Shown here one piece after another: positions 1-5,903 of a stretch of 7,354 nucleotides of DNA. Each line of letters begins with the position of its first letter. Within the stretch, counting starts at the first letter, position 1. The position numbers were made by a program, and so were the translations under genes. The notes below the pieces were generated by a model. The model did no database searches. It was not told the origin of the DNA and saw nothing but the letters and a program-made list of their open reading frames with translations. The DNA comes from an uncultured Bacteroidota bacterium (lineage in GTDB: Bacteria; Bacteroidota; Bacteroidia; Flavobacteriales; Flavobacteriaceae), in assembly GCA_902610105.1 (NCBI GenBank), contig CACLUN010000036.1:1-7354 (forward strand). The letters run 5' to 3'.

Positions 1-479
1 ACCCGAAAGAACTTTCTGAAAATCATATGATTGTTGATTTAGTCAGGAATGATTTATCACGAATTGCAAAAAAAGGTTCAGTAAAAGTTAAGGATTTAAA
101 TACTTTAAAAACTTTTAAAAGAGTTCATCAGTTAATCTCTACAGTTGAAGCAAAAGTAAGTCCAAAATTAAAATTATCGCAGATATTAGAAGGAACATTT
201 CCTATGGGAAGTATGACAGGTGCTCCAAAGATTGAGTCAATGAATATAATTGATGAATTTGAATCAATAAGAAGGGGTATTTACAGTGGTTCAATTGGAT
301 ACATTAATCCAGAAATGGACTTTGACTTTAATGTTGTAATTAGATCAATTGTATATAGTATTAGCGATAAAATGCTTTCCGTTAGTGTAGGAAGTGCAAT
401 TACAAATAAATCAATTGCTGAGAAAGAATATGAAGAATGTTTAGTGAAAGCCGAACCCATGATCCAATCACTAAAATAG
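1..479 (+). CDS. pabB: Chorismate-binding enzyme, probable aminodeoxychorismate synthase component I (3' part)
   Basis: This is the C-terminal part of a chorismate-utilising enzyme; the reading frame is open from base 3, so the gene begins outside the window. About 158 codons are visible, against roughly 430-470 residues for the family. The visible part carries the usual ordered motifs: SENHMIVDLVRNDLSRIA, then HQLISTVEA, then TFPMGSMTGAPKIESMNIIDEFE (bases 198 onward), then GIYSGSIGYI and DFNVVIRS, and a final EKEYEECLVKAEPM. In the family these form the chorismate- and Mg-binding active site. The SMTGAPK form (S/T-T-GAPK) resembles PabB more than TrpE, which usually has T-V/L-SGAPK. PabB aminates chorismate with ammonia from a PabA partner to make 4-amino-4-deoxychorismate for folate. 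TrpE or another chorismate-binding enzyme cannot be fully excluded without the N-terminus. It ends in TAG 12 bases before tilS, so co-transcription is likely. Confidence 0.82.
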   Translation, partial: PKELSENHMIVDLVRNDLSRIAKKGSVKVKDLNTLKTFKRVHQLISTVEAKVSPKLKLSQILEGTFPMGSMTGAPKIESMNIIDEFESIRRGIYSGSIGYINPEMDFDFNVVIRSIVYSISDKMLSVSVGSAITNKSIAEKEYEECLVKAEPMIQSLK

Positions 480-491
480 TAACTTTGAAAA

Positions 492-1760
492 ATGATTAAA
501 AAATTTCATACGAATATTAAAAGAATTATTCCTCAAAACCACAATGTTATTGCCGCTGTAAGTGGTGGAGTTGATAGTATGGTTTTATGTAATCTTTTGC
601 TAAAATCAAGACTTAATTTTTCAATAGCTCATGTTAATTACATGTTACGAGGCATTGACAGCAATAAAGATGAGTCTTTTGTAGAAACATATAGTAAAAA
701 AAATAAAATAAAATTCTTCTCAAAATCATTTAATTTATCAAATTCAAAATCTATTCAAAAAGAGGCAAGAGAATTCAGATATGATTTTTTCACTTTTTTA
801 AGCATAAAACATAATTTTACTCACATTTTGACTGCTCATCATTTAGATGATAATATCGAGACAATCTTAATTAATATATACAGGGGGAAAAAGCTAAACC
901 CTTTAACAGGAATTAAACAAATTAACAATAACATAGTTAGACCACTATTAATATTCACTAAGGATGATATTGTAAATTATGCAAGGAATAATAAATTAAA
1001 ATGGAGAGATGATAAATCAAACTCTGAAAATAAATATTTAAGAAATAAAATAAGAAATATTATAATACCTAAAATCAAATCAGCTGATCCATCCTACAGG
1101 ACAAATTTTACAAGGCTAATAAATGAATCTAATAAAGTAAAAGTTAATACTGATAAATATTTAGAAATCATTAATGGAGAATATTTTACTAAAGGAAATG
1201 ATGGAATAATAGAATCAAAAAAATCTAATTGGAAGAATTGTAATTTAAAATCTGTAGAATTTATTGCCTTTAGAAAGTATGGTTTTTTTAAAAATTCTGA
1301 GATTTTAAAAATATTAGTCGCAGAAACTGGTAAAAAAATCACTTCTAAATCACATGAAATTCTTTCAGACAGAAATAAAATATTGATAAAAAAAATTTGT
1401 CATAATAATTTAAAAGAATATAGCCTCGGTTTAGGTAAAAATCAGTATCCATTTCAGATTAAATTGGAAGAATGTAAATCCTCAATACAGCATTCCAAAA
1501 ATATGATTTGTATAGACGAAAAAGTTTCAACACCCTTGAAGTTAAGGAAATTTCAAAAAGGTGACGTTTTTTACCCATATGGAATGAATGGAAAAAAAAA
1601 GGTAAGTAAGTTTTTTAAAGATGAAAAATTATCGATTTTTGAAAAACAGAATAAATGGCTTTTAACTGATTCGAAAAATCAAGTCTTATGGATCATTGGT
1701 ATGAGAGTTGATAGAAGATTGCTAAAAACAAAAGGACAATGTTTAAAAATATCAATCTAA
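492..1760 (+). CDS. tilS: tRNA(Ile)-lysidine synthase TilS
   Basis: TilS attaches lysine to cytidine 34 of the CAU-anticodon tRNA-Ile using ATP, so that it reads AUA; the gene is normally essential and the enzyme is cytosolic. The 422-residue protein has the PP-loop ATP-pyrophosphatase motif SGGVDS at residues 24-29, HVNYMLRG at 47-54, AHHLDDNIET at 115-124 with NIYRG just after, then RPLL and a DKSNSENKYLRNKIRN segment typical of the N-terminal catalytic domain. The C-terminal TilS domain is also clear: KFQKGDVFYPYGM followed by KKKVSKFFKDEK (about residues 352-379) and WIIGMRVDRR near the end. Length is normal for the family. The ATG at 492 places the PP-loop at the usual distance from the N-terminus; no strong Shine-Dalgarno is visible. 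An A9 run at 1592-1600 stays in frame. The last 22 bases overlap dsbD, suggesting translational coupling. Confidence 0.96.
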   Translation: MIKKFHTNIKRIIPQNHNVIAAVSGGVDSMVLCNLLLKSRLNFSIAHVNYMLRGIDSNKDESFVETYSKKNKIKFFSKSFNLSNSKSIQKEAREFRYDFFTFLSIKHNFTHILTAHHLDDNIETILINIYRGKKLNPLTGIKQINNNIVRPLLIFTKDDIVNYARNNKLKWRDDKSNSENKYLRNKIRNIIIPKIKSADPSYRTNFTRLINESNKVKVNTDKYLEIINGEYFTKGNDGIIESKKSNWKNCNLKSVEFIAFRKYGFFKNSEILKILVAETGKKITSKSHEILSDRNKILIKKICHNNLKEYSLGLGKNQYPFQIKLEECKSSIQHSKNMICIDEKVSTPLKLRKFQKGDVFYPYGMNGKKKVSKFFKDEKLSIFEKQNKWLLTDSKNQVLWIIGMRVDRRLLKTKGQCLKISI

Positions 1761-3667
1761 AAATATTATTTTTTCTACTTCCTCTTTTTTGTTTCTCACA
1801 GGAACCAATAAAATGGTCTACATCTGTTGAAAAAAAGTCTGATAATTCATATATATTATCTACCATTGCCAAAATTCAAGATAATTGGAGACTATATTCT
1901 CAAAATCTTGAAGATGGTGGAGCTTTACCTACTGAATTTGTTTTTGAGGATGAATCTATTTTTGACTCTTTTTCAATTGTTTCTGAACCAAAACCAATCA
2001 CCAAATATGATCCTATATTCCAAATGGATCAATCATATTTCATCAATGAAGTTATTTTCAGTCAGGAAGTTGTTATAAAAGGTAACAATAAAGATGATAT
2101 CTTAGTTCAAAACTTGTATTATCAGGTTTGTGATGATCGAGTGTGTATTTTTCAAGATGTAAAACTTGAGTATAGTCTTTCAAATAAACAAATAAGAAAT
2201 ACAAATTCTTTTGATTACTCGACGGTTTCAAGCTCTTTGAATTTAGATCTAAAAAATTCTGAACTTTTAATAACAGAATATGAGAATGAAATCTCAAATA
2301 ATTTTTCAAGAAGAATTAATATTTTAATATTAGGTTTATTAGGTGGATTTTTAGCTCTATTGACACCATGTGTTTTTCCAATGATACCACTTACTGTATC
2401 CTTTTTTTCAACAAAAAATGAAAAAGCAAAACTATATTCAAGTTCATACGGATTTTTTATCATACTTATTTATGCTTCCTTGAGCATTCCATTTTATTTT
2501 CTGGAGAGTATTAATCCCGAAATCTTAAATCAAATATCAACAAGTCCTATACTAAATTTTATTTTCTTTGCAATATTTGTTGCATTTGCACTCTCTTTAT
2601 TTGGACTTTTTGATATTACTCTTCCAAGTTCTTGGTCTAATACCGTCGACTCAAAATCAAATCTATATAAAGGCTTAATTTCAACCTTTTTTATGTCACT
2701 CACACTATGTTTAGTTTCATTTTCTTGTACTGGACCAATTCTAGGCACCTTATTGGTTGGCACTTTAACATCAGATGGAGGAGCTATTGATTTAACATAT
2801 GGCATGTTAGGCTTTGGAGTTGCCCTCGCTGTTCCATTTACTTTATTAGCATTTTTTCCAAATGTTATCAATAAACTTCCTAAATCGGGTTCATGGACCA
2901 ATTCAATCAAAGTTATTTTAGGTTTTATTGAATTAGCTTTGGCATTTAAGTTTTTATCTAATGTTGATCTTATTCTTGAGTGGGGTATTTTAAAAAGAGA
3001 AATATTTATTGGAATATGGGTTTTACTATTTCTTATGTGCGGTTTCTACTTGTTAAGAACTTCAAAGAAAGCTTCATACATACTATCCTCTTCTTTTTTT
3101 ATTATAATTGGACTTTATATGGCGACATCACTTTTCTCTAAAAATACAAGTCTCTCATTATTAAGTGGACTTCTCCCGCCTGAATTTTATTCAGTATATC
3201 AAGATGATAATGAATGTCCTCTTTCATTAAACTGTATAAAAGATTTTGAAGATGGTAAGTCACTATCAATAAAAAACAATAAACCTATCCTTTTAGACTT
3301 TACAGGCTGGGCATGTGCGAACTGTAGACGAGTTGAGGAAAATACCTGGTCAGAACCGAAAGTTTATGATATAATTAACAATGAATTTGTCTTAATTTCA
3401 TTATATGTTGATGATCGATCAGATTTGAATCAAGATCAAATCATAATCCTTAAGGACAAGAACGGAAATGAAAAAGCTTTAGAAAAAGTAGGAGAGAAGT
3501 GGTCTGCCTTTCAAACAATCAATTTTAAAAATAATTCACAACCTTATTATGTTTTGTTATCCCCAACTTTAGAAGTTCTAAACAAACCAATTCAGTATAC
3601 AGATACTGAAACATATAAAAGTTGGCTCTCAGAAGGATTGGAAAACTTTAACAAAAACTATAAATAA
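1739..3667 (+). CDS. dsbD: Protein-disulfide reductase DsbD (thiol:disulfide interchange protein)
   Basis: DsbD carries reducing equivalents from cytoplasmic thioredoxin across the inner membrane to periplasmic thiol partners. All three expected modules are visible in the 642 residues. A signal peptide (hydrophobic to about residue 20, ending CFSQ) leads to a periplasmic N-domain (WRLYSQ, then CDDRVC with C131 and C136). Next comes a polytopic region with about eight hydrophobic segments between residues 193 and 470, bearing TPCVFPMIPLT (C211) and SFSCTGP (C330), the two membrane redox cysteines. The C-terminal thioredoxin-like domain has DFTGWACANCRR (C526, C529) as a CxxC site. A further pair, C493 and C499 (CPLSLNC), precedes this domain; I recall similar segments in Bacteroidota homologues. 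The ATG at 1739 lies inside tilS and is the start that gives an intact signal peptide. It ends three bases from the convergent nitroreductase. Its periplasmic partner is not in the window. Confidence 0.95.
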   Translation: MFKNINLKILFFLLPLFCFSQEPIKWSTSVEKKSDNSYILSTIAKIQDNWRLYSQNLEDGGALPTEFVFEDESIFDSFSIVSEPKPITKYDPIFQMDQSYFINEVIFSQEVVIKGNNKDDILVQNLYYQVCDDRVCIFQDVKLEYSLSNKQIRNTNSFDYSTVSSSLNLDLKNSELLITEYENEISNNFSRRINILILGLLGGFLALLTPCVFPMIPLTVSFFSTKNEKAKLYSSSYGFFIILIYASLSIPFYFLESINPEILNQISTSPILNFIFFAIFVAFALSLFGLFDITLPSSWSNTVDSKSNLYKGLISTFFMSLTLCLVSFSCTGPILGTLLVGTLTSDGGAIDLTYGMLGFGVALAVPFTLLAFFPNVINKLPKSGSWTNSIKVILGFIELALAFKFLSNVDLILEWGILKREIFIGIWVLLFLMCGFYLLRTSKKASYILSSSFFIIIGLYMATSLFSKNTSLSLLSGLLPPEFYSVYQDDNECPLSLNCIKDFEDGKSLSIKNNKPILLDFTGWACANCRRVEENTWSEPKVYDIINNEFVLISLYVDDRSDLNQDQIIILKDKNGNEKALEKVGEKWSAFQTINFKNNSQPYYVLLSPTLEVLNKPIQYTDTETYKSWLSEGLENFNKNYK

Positions 3668-3670
3668 ACT

Positions 3671-4394
3671 TTACCTCTTAAAGTAAACATCATCAAAAGG
3701 GACTCTAATTTGTTTTCCGTAAACTCCATTATTATCCCTTATTCCACAACTTATTACCATATTAATTTCTGAGGAATAGGGTAGAGATAAAATTCTTTTT
3801 ACCCTTAATGAATCAAACCCCTCCATTGGGCAAGTGTCGTATCCTTTAGATGTCATACTCAGCATAAAGTTTTGAGCTGCTAACGCACTACTTTTATGTG
3901 CCACAACACGCATGTCAGAATTGGTTACTTGCCTGTAAATCGGTCTAAATAATCCAATAATCATAGCATTTACATATCTAAAGTATCCAAGTAACCCAAA
4001 TAATTCTTTATAAATGGTTGGAATAATATATTTATAATACTTTATAGCTAAATTTCTGTTTTTTAAACTTTTATCAGTTGAATTAATGTTTTTATTCTTT
4101 ATTGTATTGATATTAAAAATTCTTCTCTTGTTCCATAAATCTTTTCTTGTAACAATAATCACAAATTGATTAGCAGTACTTGCAGCTGGTTGATCAAAGC
4201 ATGCCTTCGAAATATCCTTCATTATTTCTTTAGTTGTTAAATGATAAAATTCCCACAACTGTAAATTACTACTATTTGGGGCCAATGAAGCGTGAAGAAT
4301 TGAATCTTTAACATCACTGCTACTAATATCTGTTTTTTTTAAATCTCCTGACAGATCTTCTTTTTCGAACTATTTTATCAAACTCTTTTTTCAT
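3671..4394 (-). pseudogene. Nitroreductase-family flavoprotein, disrupted by a one-base frameshift
   Basis: This encodes an FMN-dependent nitroreductase-fold oxidoreductase split between two frames. From the ATG at 4394-4392 the protein reads MKKEFDKIVRKRRSVRRFKK, carrying the family's N-terminal basic RRSVRRF motif (FMN phosphate contact). It then hits a stop (TAG) after NRY. One base over, the sequence continues TDISSSDVKDSILHASLAPNSSNLQLWEFY and on to AAQNFML and CPMEGFD, ending in TAA at 3673-3671. Removing one A from the A8 run restores a single 240-residue protein, a normal family length. In the downstream frame there is no ATG before the conserved LAPNSSN block, only a TTG inside it at 4285, so the downstream fragment alone would lack part of the FMN site. 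The gene follows the aldehyde dehydrogenase through a TAATG overlap, which supports 4394 as the true start. Substrate is unknown; quinone, nitro-compound or other NAD(P)H-linked reductions occur in the family. It could be a real pseudogene, a sequencing or assembly indel, or a gene rescued by slippage. Confidence 0.85.
4333..4340 (-). other. A8 homopolymer: frameshift site in the nitroreductase gene
   Basis: On the minus strand the run reads GGAGATTT, eight A, then CAGATATTAG. With eight A the upstream frame gives RFKKNRY and a stop. With seven A it gives RFKKTDISSSDV and joins the rest of the nitroreductase. The needed change is therefore loss of one base, equivalent to a +1 shift. Confidence 0.85.
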
Positions 4395-5791
4395 TAAATA
4401 GAGACATGCTTTAATAATCTTTTTAGAATTCTAAAGAGAAAATCCTTTTGATTCATCTTATATTTAAATGGTATATCAAAAATATTTGATTTAATTATGT
4501 AGGGTTTAAAATGACTAAAAGTCTTAAATGACTCATAACCGTGATATTTTCCTATCCCTGATGAACCAATACCACCAAAAGGTAGTTTTTTGTTAACAAT
4601 TTGTCCAAGTATGTCATTAATTGCCCCTCCTCCAAATGAATAGTAGTTAATAATTTTTTTTGCATAAGAAAGTCTGTTACTAAAGATGTAAAAGGCTAAA
4701 GGATTTTTATATTCTATTAATATATTGTTCAATTCCTCATCATTTTTATATGAAATAATGGGAAGGATTGGTCCAAAAATTTCATTTTTTAAAATCTTAT
4801 CCTTTATTGATTGAACTTCAAGAATTGTTGGTTCGAAATACTTTAATTTTTTTTCATATTTACCTCCGAGGATTAAATCATAACCTTTTATAAGTTTTGA
4901 TAATCTCTCAACATGATTTGAATTAATGATACTTGAATAAAAATCACTATTTTTTGGATCTGATCCATGAATTAAAATAATTTCTTTAGTTAAACTTTTA
5001 ATAAACTTACTTTTTACATTCTCATGTACTGCCACAAAATTGGGGGCAATACAAGTTTGACCACAGTTTAAAAATTTTCCCCATGCAATTCTTTTTGAAG
5101 CAATATTTATTGAGGCATCCTTATCTACAACACAAGGATTATTACCTCCTAACTCAAGAGTTACTGGTGTTAATGTTTTAGCCGCTTGAGATGCTACTAT
5201 TTTACCTATTTCTGTGCTGCCAGTAAAAAAAATATAATTCCAATCCAATTCTAAAAGATTTTTTCCAGTTCCTGGACCTCCTGTTACAACATCAACATGA
5301 CCTCTCGAAAATGCTTGGTTAACAATAATTTCTAAAATAGAGGTTGTATTTGGGGAATGTTCTGAAGGTTTTAAGACAACTGTATTACCAGCAGAAACTG
5401 CACCAATAATTGGTGAAATTGATAGTTGAAATGGATAGTTCCAAGGCGAAATATTTAATGTTACACCATATGGACTAGGTTGAATGTAGTCAGATGAAAA
5501 AAAATTTAAAAGAGATGACGATACTTTTTTTCTGCGAGACCATTTTTTAATATTTCTTAAAACATAGTTGATTTCATTGTAGATAATTGAAATCTCAGAC
5601 ATATATGATTCAGCATAACCTTTACCTAAATCAAGATTAAGAGCATCTAAAATTTTATCTTCAAACTTGACTATAGTTTTTTTTAATTTTTTTAATGATT
5701 TTATCCTGTAGGTCAAATCAATTGATTTTTTTGAATCAAAGAAATTTTTTTGATTTTTATAAATACTGAAACACAAGTCACTAGGTGTCAT
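4394..5791 (-). CDS. Aldehyde dehydrogenase family protein (class-3 / fatty-aldehyde type)
   Basis: This is an NAD(P)-dependent aldehyde dehydrogenase, oxidising an aldehyde to its carboxylate; the substrate is not evident. The 465-residue product (counted from the ATG at 5791) has SPWNYPF at about residues 115-121 with N118, LKPSEHSP (K141, cofactor binding), FFTGSTEIGK (about 188-197), the general-base glutamate in LELGGNN (E213), the catalytic cysteine in NCGQTCIAP (C247), EIFGP (about 337-341) and PFGGIGSSGIGKYHG near the C-terminus. The SPWNYPF and GQTC-IAP forms and the short length fit class-3-like enzymes (fatty or medium-chain aldehyde) rather than the 490-500 residue class-1/2 type. 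The frame also extends to a GTG at 5848, but the added residues are low-complexity and lie in the AT-rich intergenic DNA, so I chose the ATG at 5791 (MTPSDLCFSIY). Its stop TAA shares a base with the ATG of the downstream nitroreductase (TAATG). It is transcribed divergently from ilvD. Confidence 0.93.
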   Translation of the reverse strand: MTPSDLCFSIYKNQKNFFDSKKSIDLTYRIKSLKKLKKTIVKFEDKILDALNLDLGKGYAESYMSEISIIYNEINYVLRNIKKWSRRKKVSSSLLNFFSSDYIQPSPYGVTLNISPWNYPFQLSISPIIGAVSAGNTVVLKPSEHSPNTTSILEIIVNQAFSRGHVDVVTGGPGTGKNLLELDWNYIFFTGSTEIGKIVASQAAKTLTPVTLELGGNNPCVVDKDASINIASKRIAWGKFLNCGQTCIAPNFVAVHENVKSKFIKSLTKEIILIHGSDPKNSDFYSSIINSNHVERLSKLIKGYDLILGGKYEKKLKYFEPTILEVQSIKDKILKNEIFGPILPIISYKNDEELNNILIEYKNPLAFYIFSNRLSYAKKIINYYSFGGGAINDILGQIVNKKLPFGGIGSSGIGKYHGYESFKTFSHFKPYIIKSNIFDIPFKYKMNQKDFLFRILKRLLKHVSI

Positions 5792-5893
5792 TTTTTTAAT
5801 TATTTTCGAATATAAGAAGATAATTTCGGCTTTTATTATGATAAACACTATATTTACAATTCACTCCATTTATATGGAGTTTTTTTTTAGAAA
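5792..5893. promoter_or_regulatory. Divergent intergenic region between the aldehyde dehydrogenase gene and ilvD
   Basis: About 100 very AT-rich bases must hold the promoters of both divergent genes unless these extend into the coding sequence. Near-matches to the Bacteroidota -7 element TAnnTTTG, each with one mismatch, occur at 5801-5808 (TATTTTCG) and 5821-5828 (TAATTTCG) on the plus strand and at 5814-5807 (TATATTCG) on the minus strand. None has a clear TTG at the -33 position, and such matches are common in AT-rich DNA, so the exact promoters are not resolved. Confidence 0.3.
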
Positions 5894-5903
5894 ATGGAGC
5901 TAA
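5838..5903 (+). CDS. Possible isoleucine-containing leader peptide of ilvD (21 codons)
   Basis: An ATG at 5838 opens a 21-codon frame starting [13 protein letters not shown] and ending WS then TAA at 5901-5903. Isoleucine occupies codons 2, 5, 8 and 11. The frame runs through the hairpin at 5863-5880 and overlaps the first 10 bases of ilvD, so a ribosome ending here would stop almost on the ilvD start codon. Position, length and Ile content recall the leader peptides of ilv operons in enterobacteria. Against it, Ile is common in any frame of AT-rich DNA, there are no Val or Leu codons, and no ribosome-binding site is seen. It may be a chance ORF. Confidence 0.25.
   Translation: MINTIFTIHSIYMEFFFRKWS
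5863..5888 (+). terminator. Hairpin plus U8 in the ilvD leader (intrinsic-terminator-like, possible attenuator)
   Basis: ACTCCAT (5863-5869) and ATGGAGT (5874-5880) form a perfect 7-bp stem with a TTAT loop, immediately followed by eight T (5881-5888). On the plus strand this has the form of a rho-independent terminator, though short and with only three G/C pairs. It ends six bases before the ilvD start, and no plus-strand gene lies close upstream, so a role within the ilvD leader is more natural than ending an upstream gene. The 3' arm contains GGAG at 5876-5879, which could alternatively be a Shine-Dalgarno hidden by the stem, although 14 bases from the ATG is long. Confidence 0.45.

Noticed and set aside
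1094..1342. Minus-strand open frame within tilS
   Set aside because: It is a shadow of tilS with no recognisable domain and no start context of its own.
2530..2910. Open frame of 126 codons on the minus strand inside dsbD
   Set aside because: It is fully antisense to the conserved membrane domain of dsbD, has no recognisable motif, and its composition is that expected of a mirror frame.
3668..3684. Inverted repeat ACTTTA / TAAAGT between dsbD and the convergent nitroreductase as a bidirectional terminator
   Set aside because: The stem is only 6 bp with one G/C pair, lies mostly in coding sequence and has no T tract, so it is easily explained by chance in this base composition.
4331..4343. 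In-frame slippery heptamer A-AAA-AAC in the nitroreductase, suggesting programmed -1 frameshifting
   Set aside because: A -1 shift leads to the frame QILVAVMLKIQ..., which is not nitroreductase and soon stops. The protein needs a +1 (or -2) shift, so the canonical -1 signal does not explain it.
5792..5848. N-terminal extension of the aldehyde dehydrogenase to a GTG at 5848
   Set aside because: The added 19 residues are low-complexity Ile/Lys-rich sequence from AT-rich intergenic DNA, and the ATG at 5791 gives a normal N-terminus for the family.
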